Of a DNA stretch of 39,119 bases, positions 23,478 to 31,171 are shown piece after piece (position 1 is the first letter of the stretch; the number at the start of each line of letters is the position of its first letter). Location of the stretch: NCBI GenBank assembly GCA_018607725.1, contig JABBAY010000104.1, positions 1 through 39,119 of the forward strand, in the 5' to 3' direction. The position numbers were made by a program, and so were the translations under genes. The DNA is from K189A clade bacterium (GTDB taxonomy: Bacteria; Pseudomonadota; Gammaproteobacteria; Pseudomonadales; Azotimanducaceae). The notes under the pieces are model-generated. The model was not told the origin of the DNA and did not search any database. It saw only the letters and a program-made list of their open reading frames with translations.

Positions 23478-24638
23478 TTACATCAGGCCATTCAGGCGGT
23501 TGATATTACTGAATCGGGCAGGATCCAGATCCTTGTCGGCCAGCGCGGGGTGATCGGGCAAATAGCGATGGGCACGATAAATGCTGACAGTGGCTTCGCC
23601 ACGGGCATTGTTGTTAACAAAGGGGTTGATCCACTCCCAAACAACCTCCCGAGCCTGGTTAGTTTCAAACAGACGGCCGCTGGTGCCTTCACAGACCAGA
23701 ACGTTACCTGAAGGCAGGCGGGAGGCGCCGGAAATATGGCCGCTAAAAAATTGGTGCAGGGGCGCGCCATGATAAGTCCAGACGACATCGCTGCTCTGGG
23801 GGTCTATCTCAATCACTCGTGAGGAGGAGGCGCCGTTATCGAACACTTGAATATTGTCGTGGGTGGCACCTTTGTGGGTAACCCAGGTAGGATTGTGTTG
23901 GCCGTGGGTCTTGGTGAATTTCCAGCTAATCTCGCCACTATCGGCATCGATGATCGCGAGCCTGTCGGCATTTCTGGCGGAAAATAGGATGTCGCCTTTT
24001 TTGTTGATATCCAAGCCATTAACGTGGGTCCACTCCCAGCGCCGTCGAGTAGGGTGTATCGGGTCCTTGATTGGATCGAGTAACTTCCAGGTCTGGATAC
24101 GCCGTATTTCTTGACCCTGGGGGTCAACTTCAACCAGGTCATCACCGAGCAATCGAGGCAAGCGCTCCCGTGGCAGCTTGTAGCCACCTCGCACTTGTTT
24201 GTGCAAATCTTCCGGTAATTCAACCCATTCTGGGACCATCGTGTTGCCGTTATCGAGGCGAAAAAAATCATGGTGCTGGCAGCGGTTTTCGTATTCCCAG
24301 ACAATGTCACCCTGCCAGTTCATTTCTACCAGGGTGGTATGGTAGCCGCCGAGGCGAGTAATGTGTTGCTCAAACGGTAGCGGCGCCTTCGTTGGCTCGT
24401 CTTTTGGTGGTGGTGGCAAATTCACATCAGAGCCGGTCATCAGTAAGTTGCCGTTCGTTAACAGTCGGCCATAGCCTGGGTGGATATGACTGAACTGCCA
24501 TTGATGCACAACCCGGCCATCCATATCAATCAGGTAGGTCGATTGGTCACCATGGGGGGTCAACAGCGTGTAGCCCTTGGTGGATAAACTCGATTTATGA
24601 AATGTCAGACCCGTTGCCCGATTGATTGACCAACCCAT
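23478..24638 (-). CDS. Arylsulfotransferase (ASST)-family beta-propeller protein
   Basis: A 386-residue protein of the arylsulfotransferase family. Repeated beta-propeller strands carry the typical pattern of DMDGRVVHQW, MNWQGDIVWEY, DADSGEISWKF and DPQSSDVVWTYHG, and the blade ends HTTLVEM and WEWTHVNGLDINKKGDIL contain candidate active-site histidines. Classical PAPS-independent ASSTs are periplasmic and move sulfate between phenols; this protein has no obvious signal peptide from the ATG at 24638, so activity and location are uncertain. Many proteins with this domain in marine bacteria are uncharacterised. It sits between an SDR and a 2-hydroxyacid dehydrogenase on the same strand. Confidence 0.8.
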   Translation of the reverse strand: MGWSINRATGLTFHKSSLSTKGYTLLTPHGDQSTYLIDMDGRVVHQWQFSHIHPGYGRLLTNGNLLMTGSDVNLPPPPKDEPTKAPLPFEQHITRLGGYHTTLVEMNWQGDIVWEYENRCQHHDFFRLDNGNTMVPEWVELPEDLHKQVRGGYKLPRERLPRLLGDDLVEVDPQGQEIRRIQTWKLLDPIKDPIHPTRRRWEWTHVNGLDINKKGDILFSARNADRLAIIDADSGEISWKFTKTHGQHNPTWVTHKGATHDNIQVFDNGASSSRVIEIDPQSSDVVWTYHGAPLHQFFSGHISGASRLPSGNVLVCEGTSGRLFETNQAREVVWEWINPFVNNNARGEATVSIYRAHRYLPDHPALADKDLDPARFSNINRLNGLM

Positions 24639-24710
24639 ATCTATCTCCTTGCTTGCTGTCTCTTCCGTGAGCCAGTTGACTACAGAATGGTGAGCGCCTG
24701 TCTTGCGATG

Positions 24711-25466
24711 CTATGACCGAAGGTAAGATGCACCATTGATATCGATAATGCCACCAGTCATAAAGGTGGGCGCCTCAAGCGCTAGATAGCGGATGGTTTC
24801 GCCGACCTCTTCAGCCTGGGCGACACGCCCGATGGGACTTTGCTGACGAATACCGTCGCCTTCCGGGCTTGCCAGGATCGCTGCGGCCATAGGCGTCTCA
24901 ATGAAACCCGGTGCTACCGTATAAATATAAATATTCTTGGGTCCCAGTGCCTGGGCTAACGACTGGCCCATGGCGTTCATGCCGGCTTTTGAGGCGCCGT
25001 ACCAGGGCATCAAGGGCTCGCCACGAAAGGCACCACGAGATGAAACGTTGATCATTCGGCCGCCACCGGATTTGATCATCTGCTGCGCAGCGCAAAATGA
25101 TAAGTTGGCCGCAGCGGTCAGATTCGTCTCAAGAATGCGCTGCCAAGTCTCTTGCCAGGTGGCGTAGTCGATAGCGGTAATATCGCAGCGGGCTGATATA
25201 CCGGCATTATTGACCAGTACGTCAAGCTGCCCCATCTCGGCAACAACCTGCTGAATCAGGCTTTCTGCCATCGAAGGGTCAGTGATATCCGCCCCATAAA
25301 CCCGATGGCCAGCGCCTGGTAAGCTCGCGCATAAGGCGTCTGCTGCCGCTTGGTTGCGATGATAGTGCACAGCAATGCGCGCGCCGTCAGTGGCGCAGGC
25401 CAGTGCTGCGGCCTGGCCGACACCGCCAGAGGCGCCCGTAATGAGTATGACAGGTGATTGATTCAT
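24711..25466 (-). CDS. Short-chain dehydrogenase/reductase, FabG-like
   Basis: A 251-residue classical SDR. Motifs are ILITGASGGVGQAAALA at the N-terminus, DVLVNNAGIS, MINVSSRGAFRGEPLMPWYG followed by ASKAG (Ser, Tyr, Lys), and VAPGFIETPM. The start at 25466 (MNQSPVIL) gives a normal length; the frame runs open to 25529 without similarity. A GAAGAG-like site precedes it. It probably reduces or oxidises a 3-oxo/3-hydroxyacyl group. It heads the minus-strand group and is divergent from the atu-like operon, so it could supply the AtuB/AtuG-type SDR step that the operon itself lacks. That link is inference. Confidence 0.9.
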   Translation of the reverse strand: MNQSPVILITGASGGVGQAAALACATDGARIAVHYHRNQAAADALCASLPGAGHRVYGADITDPSMAESLIQQVVAEMGQLDVLVNNAGISARCDITAIDYATWQETWQRILETNLTAAANLSFCAAQQMIKSGGGRMINVSSRGAFRGEPLMPWYGASKAGMNAMGQSLAQALGPKNIYIYTVAPGFIETPMAAAILASPEGDGIRQQSPIGRVAQAEEVGETIRYLALEAPTFMTGGIIDINGASYLRS

Positions 25467-25521
25467 CGGTGTGTCGCTCTTCGTGGTCAATACGTTAGTA
25501 GGCACTTCGCCTAGGTAGATT

Positions 25522-25532
25522 CCTATCATAGG
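25522..25532. promoter_or_regulatory. Palindrome CCTATCATAGG, candidate operator
   Basis: A perfect 5-bp inverted repeat around a central C, 56 bases upstream of the SDR start on the minus strand. TetR proteins bind short palindromes and one TetR gene is in the neighbouring operon. It is only a candidate; the arms are short. Confidence 0.3.
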
Positions 25533-25825
25533 CTGGTTCAGAGATTGTTAGGTGTGTTTTTGCAATCTGCAAGGTTGTGATCCGTGCTAAGTCAATCTAT
25601 CCCAGTCGGCATATTGGACCAAGGCGTGCCAGTAAATCAACGCTGTGGCGTGATGGGCGCCGGGGCCGAGTGGGCAGAGATGCGGGTCAGGTCAAGAAGA
25701 CGGCTCGCCCGAGTTGGCTCATTGGTTTTCAGGCCAGGCTAGATCAAGGTTGTGTGGGTCTGTGCGTGGCAACCGATGAGCTTGATGCCGGTGATTGATG
25801 CGGCTTTAGGGTGCATGGAAAAACC

Positions 25826-25854
25826 TTCCGAATGGCTTGTTTCTCTGCTAGTCT
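25826..25854 (+). promoter_or_regulatory. Possible extended -10 promoter of the atu-like operon
   Basis: TTCCGA (25826-25831) and TAGTCT (25849-25854) are 17 bases apart, with TG one base before the -10 element. Match to consensus is modest (3/6 and 4/6), but spacing, the extended -10 and a leader of about 20 bases to ATG 25883 are reasonable. Confidence 0.3.
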
Positions 25855-25882
25855 CGAGAACCACCTTCATGAGGATAAGACC

Positions 25883-26671
25883 ATGACGACAGTAGCGGGT
25901 ACTCAAGCGACCCTGTATGAAGTGCGCAAAGGGGCGGCCTGGATCACCTTGAATCGGCCAGAAAATCGTAATGCCTTGTCGTCAATTTTGGTCAATGAAC
26001 TCTACGCCCACCTGGGAAATGCTAACCAGGACCCTGAAGTGCGGACGATTGTGATCACGGGTAACGGCCCGGCGTTCTGTGCGGGTGCAGATCTGAAGAG
26101 CCCACCGGGACAATCCATCGATGGCGGTGGTCAAGCCGTACCTTACCCTGAAGTGCTCAGGGCCATTCTCGACAGTGACAAGCCGGTGATCGCCGCGATC
26201 AATGGTGCTGCCTTTGCAGGTGGATTGGGTCTCGTGGGCGCAGCGGATATTGTCATTACCGTCGACGATGCGCAGTTCAGTTTCAGCGAAGTCAGAATTG
26301 GCGTGATACCCGCTGTCATCTCTGTGGTCTGCCTACCAAAACTCGGCACTCACCATGGCATGAAACTGCTCCTCACGGGCGAGCGTTTTAATGGTCATCA
26401 GGCTGTTGAGTATGGGCTAGTGCACCGGGCGGTACCCAAAGCGCAATTGCAGGCAGCAGTCCAGGAAGAGATCGATATGATCAATCTGGGCGGCCCTAAT
26501 GCAGTGGTTGAATGTAAAAAGCTGGTTCGGCGAGTGGCGCAATTGTCGACTCAGGAAGGATTTGCGGAAACGGGTGAATGGAGTGTTCGCATGTTTAAGT
26601 CGCCGGAAGGCGCTGAGGGTATGGCGGCCTTCAGAGAAAAGCGTAAGCCTAACTGGGTCAAGGCCGAGTAG
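25883..26671 (+). CDS. Enoyl-CoA hydratase, AtuE/LiuC-like
   Basis: A 262-residue crotonase-fold enzyme. The oxyanion-hole segments are PAFCAGADLK and AINGAAFAGGLGL. The first catalytic Glu is kept in FSFSEVRIGVIPAVIS, but the second Glu of classical hydratases is replaced by Lys in GMKLLLTGERF. The SEVRIG..PAVIS block and a basic residue at the second position are, from memory, shared with AtuE and LiuC, which hydrate isohexenylglutaconyl- and methylglutaconyl-CoA. ATG 25883 follows GAGG by a suitable distance. It is the first gene of the plus-strand operon, followed after 2 bases by the TetR gene, so it probably hydrates the product of the downstream carboxylase. Confidence 0.85.
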   Translation: MTTVAGTQATLYEVRKGAAWITLNRPENRNALSSILVNELYAHLGNANQDPEVRTIVITGNGPAFCAGADLKSPPGQSIDGGGQAVPYPEVLRAILDSDKPVIAAINGAAFAGGLGLVGAADIVITVDDAQFSFSEVRIGVIPAVISVVCLPKLGTHHGMKLLLTGERFNGHQAVEYGLVHRAVPKAQLQAAVQEEIDMINLGGPNAVVECKKLVRRVAQLSTQEGFAETGEWSVRMFKSPEGAEGMAAFREKRKPNWVKAE

Positions 26672-26673
26672 CC

Positions 26674-27279
26674 GTGACGTTGAGTGTGGCGCCAGGCAAG
26701 CAACAAGCCAAGAGCCTTCGCGCTCGAGATCTCATTTGTGACGCGACGATCGATCTGTTGGTGTGTAAGGGATATAGCGATACCTCGTTAAATCAAGTGG
26801 CGGCGACGGCGGGATTCTCGAAAGGCGCGTTGCAACACCACTATCCGTCGAAAGAAGATCTGATTGCCGCGACGCTGAATAAGCTCCTGGCAAGACCATT
26901 CCAGCCTGGGCGTGGCAAGCCCGCCAGCGTTGACGAAGCGCTACTCCAGGCCTGGAATAAATATATTAATACGCCGGCTTATCGGGCTTTATTCGAGATC
27001 CTCAATGCCGCCAGAACCGATGAGTTGCTCCAGACCAGAATCGCCGCTGAACTCCTCGAGTGGGGACGCGCCCTTGATGCTCAATCCTTGGCGCAATACG
27101 CGGCAGTTTCGGGCGATGATGAAGAAGCCGTCATGTTGTTGAACATGACTCGAAGCTTTTTACGGGGTCTGCTGATCCAGGAACGTTATGGCAGCGATGG
27201 TGTGAAGCACTTGGAATACGTTAAAAAATGGATCGCGTTGGTCGCCCCTTTGTTGACGCTTCGCGAATCGTCTGAATAG
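26674..27279 (+). CDS. TetR family transcriptional regulator
   Basis: A 201-residue regulator. The N-terminal HTH domain reads RDLICDATIDLLVCKGYSDT with recognition helix FSKGALQHHYPSKEDLI; the C-terminal ligand domain is helical and unlike other families. GTG 26674 starts 2 bases after the hydratase stop, so the two are translated together. By position it corresponds to AtuR, the repressor of acyclic terpene use in Pseudomonas, which responds to a pathway acyl-CoA. Here the regulator lies inside the operon it would control, giving autoregulation. Effector and operator are not known. Confidence 0.88.
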   Translation: MTLSVAPGKQQAKSLRARDLICDATIDLLVCKGYSDTSLNQVAATAGFSKGALQHHYPSKEDLIAATLNKLLARPFQPGRGKPASVDEALLQAWNKYINTPAYRALFEILNAARTDELLQTRIAAELLEWGRALDAQSLAQYAAVSGDDEEAVMLLNMTRSFLRGLLIQERYGSDGVKHLEYVKKWIALVAPLLTLRESSE

Positions 27280-27324
27280 TCTTTATTTAGGCCCGATGAA
27301 TTTTTTAGATGAGGTGAGTGGACC

Positions 27325-29106
27325 ATGACCGAAGTGATCAGAATCGCGAATTGCAGTGGTTTTTATGGCGATAAACTCAGCGCTGCTCGAGAGATGGTCG
27401 AAGGGGGGCCCATCGATGTGTTGACCGGTGACTATCTCGCTGAGCTGACCATGACCATTTTGTATAACCAGCGTCAGAAAAATCCTGATGGGGGTTATGT
27501 GGGCACCTTTCTGAAACAGGTGCGCGAGGTTTTAACCTTGTGTATGCAAAAGAACATCAAGATCGTCTCCAATGCAGGCGGCCTGAATCCTGCTGGCATG
27601 GCAAAGGCCGTTTCTTTGATTGCCACTGAGCTTGGCCTTGATGTCAACGTTGCCTATATCGAGGGTGATGATCTGATGCCTCGATTGGTGGATCTACAAG
27701 CCAGTGGTGAGACGCTGACGAATATGGACACCGGCGTTGCCTTAGCAGCCGGGGGTAAACCAGCAGTGACGGCGAATGCTTATCTGGGTGCCTGGGGCAT
27801 CAAGGCCGCATTAGATTTGGGTGCTGATGTGGTGATCTGCCCGCGGGTCACCGACGCGGCGGTGGTCATTGGTCCCGCCGCCTGGAAATTCAACTGGCAA
27901 CGGCAAGATTACGATGCGCTCGCTGGTGCCCTTGCCGCAGGTCATATTATCGAATGTGGCGCGCAGGCAACCGGCGGTAACTATGCATTTTTTCAGGAAG
28001 TGCCGAGTTTCCATAATATGGGCTACCCCATTGCCGAGATTGAGGCGAATGGTAATTTTTGGATCACCAAGCATCCAGGCACTGGGGGGCTGGTATCTGT
28101 GGGTACTGTCAAGGCGCAGTTGTTGTATGAAATTGGTGCGCCAGCCTATTTGAATCCTGATGTCGTTGCCCATTTCGATACCCTGACCATAGCGCAACAG
28201 GGCGCTGACCGGGTCTATGTGTCAGGCTGTCGGGGTAGCAGTCCGCCGCCAACTCACAAGGCATGTATTAATACAGCTGGCGGCTTTCGCAATGGCATGG
28301 AAATATTGCTGACAGGCCTTGATATCGAGGAAAAAGCCGATTTATTCACCGATACCCTGTTCACGTCCGTGGGTGGCATTGATCAATTTGATGAAGTTAC
28401 AATCCAGTTGATTCGCAGTGATCAAGAGGATCCGCAATCGAACGAGCAAGCCTATGCGCGCCTGCGAATTAACGTGAAGTCAAAGAACGAGGCGTTAGTG
28501 GGGCGGATATTCTCCGCCAAAATTATTGAGCTCGCACTGGCAAACTTTCCTGGTTTCAGTTCAAGTTCCGCCGGTGGTGGTGGCGCTTTCATCTCTTATT
28601 GGCCAGCGCTGGTGGATAGTCGACATATTGTTGAGACCGTGCACATGGGCGACCAGACTCTGGAAGTGTTACCCACCAGCCAATTGGGTCTTGATGCCAT
28701 GTATTACCAGCAAGTGCCCGTCAAAATCCCCGACTATCCGCGGGGCGATCTGGTGCGAATCCCCTTTGGACGATTGTTTGGTACTCGTTCAGGCGATAAA
28801 GGGGGTAACGCAAACATTGGTGTCTGGGCCAAGACGCCGCAAGCTTACGGATTTCTGTATGACTTTCTCACCGTTGAAAACTTCAAATCACTGTTAGCTG
28901 ATACTGCTGACTTCGATGTTGATCGTTATGAGCTGCCGAACTTGCATGCGCTGAATTTCTACATTCACGGTATCTTGGGCGAAGGGGTATCCTCATCGGT
29001 GCGGATTGATGGCCAGGCGAAGACCATGGGTGAGTATCTACGGGCCAAAGTAATTGAAGTGCCAGCTGCCCTGGTGGCTCAGCTTGATAGTCAAAGGACA
29101 GAGTAA
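27325..29106 (+). CDS. AtuA family protein (DUF1446)
   Basis: A 593-residue protein matching AtuA of the acyclic terpene utilisation cluster. The large N-terminal DUF1446 domain starts IRIANCSGFYGDKLSAAREM and contains IDVLTGDYLAELTM and IVSNAGGLNPAGMAKAV. From about residue 465 a second, ferredoxin-like domain follows (IPDYPRGDLVRIPFGRLFGT, then RSGDKGGNANIGVWAKT). AtuA is needed for growth on citronellol in Pseudomonas but its biochemistry is unknown. GAGGTGA at 27311-27317, 7 bases from ATG, predicts efficient translation. It occurs in the expected company of a biotin carboxylase, carboxyltransferase and acyl-CoA dehydrogenases. I leave the symbol empty because orthology to atuA of Pseudomonas is not tested. 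Confidence 0.93.
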   Translation: MTEVIRIANCSGFYGDKLSAAREMVEGGPIDVLTGDYLAELTMTILYNQRQKNPDGGYVGTFLKQVREVLTLCMQKNIKIVSNAGGLNPAGMAKAVSLIATELGLDVNVAYIEGDDLMPRLVDLQASGETLTNMDTGVALAAGGKPAVTANAYLGAWGIKAALDLGADVVICPRVTDAAVVIGPAAWKFNWQRQDYDALAGALAAGHIIECGAQATGGNYAFFQEVPSFHNMGYPIAEIEANGNFWITKHPGTGGLVSVGTVKAQLLYEIGAPAYLNPDVVAHFDTLTIAQQGADRVYVSGCRGSSPPPTHKACINTAGGFRNGMEILLTGLDIEEKADLFTDTLFTSVGGIDQFDEVTIQLIRSDQEDPQSNEQAYARLRINVKSKNEALVGRIFSAKIIELALANFPGFSSSSAGGGGAFISYWPALVDSRHIVETVHMGDQTLEVLPTSQLGLDAMYYQQVPVKIPDYPRGDLVRIPFGRLFGTRSGDKGGNANIGVWAKTPQAYGFLYDFLTVENFKSLLADTADFDVDRYELPNLHALNFYIHGILGEGVSSSVRIDGQAKTMGEYLRAKVIEVPAALVAQLDSQRTE

Positions 29107-29207
29107 TGCTCAAGGCACGACAAGCTGAGATCAGAGCGAAAGTGGAATTGAACGGGCGACTAACCCGTCTCCTAACCTGTCTAATAACAAAGAGAGCATT
29201 CGAGTGA
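29106..29207 (+). CDS. Putative 33-codon ORF bridging atuA-like and biotin carboxylase genes
   Basis: ATG 29106 overlaps the TAA of the AtuA gene (TAATG) and its TGA (29205-29207) overlaps the GTG start of the biotin carboxylase gene (GTGA). AAGGA at 29094-29098 is 7 bases from this ATG, whereas the downstream GTG has only a weak AGAG. The peptide begins MLKARQAEIRAKVELNGRL and is basic; it resembles nothing I know. It may serve as a coupling leader that delivers ribosomes to the carboxylase start, or be chance. The exact fit at both ends is what suggests it is translated. Confidence 0.4.
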   Translation: MLKARQAEIRAKVELNGRLTRLLTCLITKRAFE

Positions 29208-31171
29208 AGAGAACGCCGATAAGTACAGTATTAATAGCCAATCGTGGTGAAATAGCTTGCCGCATTATTGACAGTGTTCAAGCCGCCGGTTTGTCGGCAG
29301 TGGCGGTTTATAGCGACGCCGATGCTGATGCGTTATTTGTGTCGCTGGCTGACGCGAGCGTCAGTCTCGGCGGCAATACCGCGGCAGAGTCGTACTTGGA
29401 CATTCAGAAGATTATTCAGGCTGCGAAACGCGCCGGCGCTGATGCCATTCATCCTGGCTATGGTTTCTTGTCAGAAAACGCCCAGTTCGCCGCGGCCTGC
29501 ATGGATAATCAGATGCGCTTTATCGGTCCTTCCGCCACGGCTATTGCCCTGATGGGAAACAAGGCTACGGCTAAAGACTTGATGATCAAGGCAGGCGTTC
29601 CCTGTGTTCCCGGTTACCAGGGGGCGAAACAAGATGACGAGACCCTGAGGCTTGAAGCGATCAAGATTGGTTTTCCGGTGATGGTCAAGGCCGCGGCAGG
29701 CGGTGGTGGGCGCGGCATGCGTCTTGTGACTCATGAAGCTGATTTGTTAGAGGGCATCGCATCAGCTCGGGCCGAGGCGGTCAGCGCTTTTGGTAGCGAG
29801 GTATTGATTCTGGAGAAAGCTATCCTTGATAGTCGGCATATCGAGATTCAGATCGCCGGTGATGCCCATGGCAATGTGATCCACTTGGGCGAGCGAGATT
29901 GTTCTGCGCAACGTCGCCACCAGAAAGTCATCGAAGAATGCCCCTCACCTTTCATGAGTGGCGAGCTTCGTGTGCGAATGGGCGAGGCCGCAGTCAACGC
30001 CGCCATCGCTGTGAGTTATGAAGGTGTCGGTACGGTTGAATTCCTGGTAGATGAAGATCAGCACTTTTACTTTTTGGAAATGAATACTCGCCTACAGGTT
30101 GAGCACCCAGTGACAGAGTTGGTGACCGATATTGACCTTGTAGACTGGCAGTTGCAAATTGCTAACGGTCAACCTTTGCCCTGTGGCCAGCAGGACATCA
30201 GTCTTGACGGACATGCGATTGAAGTACGTATTTATGCAGAGGACCCAAGGAACGGCTTCATGCCTCAGACCGGCACAGTACAGTTGTTCGAGCCCTATGA
30301 GAATGTCGGGGTACGGATCGACCACGGTATTTACAGCGGTTGCCAGGTCTCGCCTTACTACGATGCGATGCTGGCGAAACTGATTTGTTGGGGTAAGGAT
30401 CGCGAGGAGGCTCGAAGCCGGTTAGTCCGTACCCTTAAAGAAACAAAAATTCTGGGCCTGGTAACCAATAAGTCGTTTCTCATCCAGTTGTTGGCCGAGC
30501 CTGTGTTTATTCAGGGCGAGACGACCACCGATTTCATCAACTCCGATTTGCTCGAGAGGCTTGAGGCAGTTGATCGGACCCAACAGCTGGCGGTGACCGC
30601 GGCGCTGTTGGCACAAAATGGAGCTGCTCAGCCGGCCTGGAGTAATGCCGAGCCCATGGCGGTGGTTGAGACATTCCTGGCAGACGGTATTGAAACTCGA
30701 TGTTCGTCGCTGGCGATTAACGGTGGATTTCGGGTCAACATGGGCGCTCTTTCTATGGATGTCATGATCAACGCCTGTGAAGAAGGGCGCGTATCCTACA
30801 GTTGCGATGGTGTTGATCGCGAGGCGGCTTTTTATCTCGACAACGATGTCATAAGTGTTGATTTTGGTTTCGATATCGTTAACGCCACAGTCACCACCTA
30901 TGCGCCGGTCAGCGCTAAGGGTGCTGCGGGCAGTGGTCTTATCAGCGCCTCGACAGATGGTTTAGTCGTCAAGGTGCTGGTGGCGGTAGGCGAAAGCGTC
31001 GTCAAAGGTCAGACGCTGGTGCTGATTGAGGCCATGAAAATGGAGCATCGACATGTCGCCGACGTCGACGGTGAGGTGGCCAGTATTAACGTTGAAGTGG
31101 GTACGCAGGTTAAAAATCGCCAGTTTCTGGTGGAACTAACAGTAGTGGAGGCCAACAATGAGTCAGCTTGA
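29204..31171 (+). CDS. Biotin carboxylase/biotin carrier subunit of an acyl-CoA carboxylase (AtuF/LiuD-like)
   Basis: A 655-residue alpha subunit. Residues 1-450 are biotin carboxylase: VLIANRGEIACRI, HPGYGFLSEN, the ATP-grasp Gly-rich loop AAAGGGGRGM, ERDCSAQRRHQKVIEE, and EMNTRLQVEHPVTE with the catalytic Glu and Arg. A linker domain leads to a C-terminal biotinyl domain with LIEAMKMEHRHV; Lys612 should carry biotin. It carboxylates biotin using ATP and bicarbonate and hands CO2 to the partner. The GTG start at 29204 has a weak ribosome binding site and is probably coupled to the short ORF before it. The carboxyltransferase gene overlaps its end by 14 bases. The alternatives are 3-methylcrotonyl- and geranyl-CoA carboxylase. 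Confidence 0.93.
   Translation: MKRTPISTVLIANRGEIACRIIDSVQAAGLSAVAVYSDADADALFVSLADASVSLGGNTAAESYLDIQKIIQAAKRAGADAIHPGYGFLSENAQFAAACMDNQMRFIGPSATAIALMGNKATAKDLMIKAGVPCVPGYQGAKQDDETLRLEAIKIGFPVMVKAAAGGGGRGMRLVTHEADLLEGIASARAEAVSAFGSEVLILEKAILDSRHIEIQIAGDAHGNVIHLGERDCSAQRRHQKVIEECPSPFMSGELRVRMGEAAVNAAIAVSYEGVGTVEFLVDEDQHFYFLEMNTRLQVEHPVTELVTDIDLVDWQLQIANGQPLPCGQQDISLDGHAIEVRIYAEDPRNGFMPQTGTVQLFEPYENVGVRIDHGIYSGCQVSPYYDAMLAKLICWGKDREEARSRLVRTLKETKILGLVTNKSFLIQLLAEPVFIQGETTTDFINSDLLERLEAVDRTQQLAVTAALLAQNGAAQPAWSNAEPMAVVETFLADGIETRCSSLAINGGFRVNMGALSMDVMINACEEGRVSYSCDGVDREAAFYLDNDVISVDFGFDIVNATVTTYAPVSAKGAAGSGLISASTDGLVVKVLVAVGESVVKGQTLVLIEAMKMEHRHVADVDGEVASINVEVGTQVKNRQFLVELTVVEANNESA

Larger units (their letters stand above)
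25467..25882. other. Divergent control region between the SDR and the atu-like operon
   Basis: About 416 bases without a convincing gene. The open frame 25577-25798 is rich in Arg/Gly and resembles no family. It holds two short palindromes, CCTATCATAGG (25522-25532) and TTGCA-ATC-TGCAA (25560-25572), and a possible promoter just before the hydratase gene. Both divergent promoters should lie here. Confidence 0.55.

Noticed and set aside
25560-25572. TTGCA-ATC-TGCAA palindrome as TetR operator
   Set aside because: Arms of 5 bp do not extend further and the site is over 300 bases from the operon start; kept only as a remark.
25577-25798. 73-codon open frame between the SDR and the atu-like operon
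   Set aside because: Arg/Gly-rich, without similarity or ribosome binding site; more likely control region.
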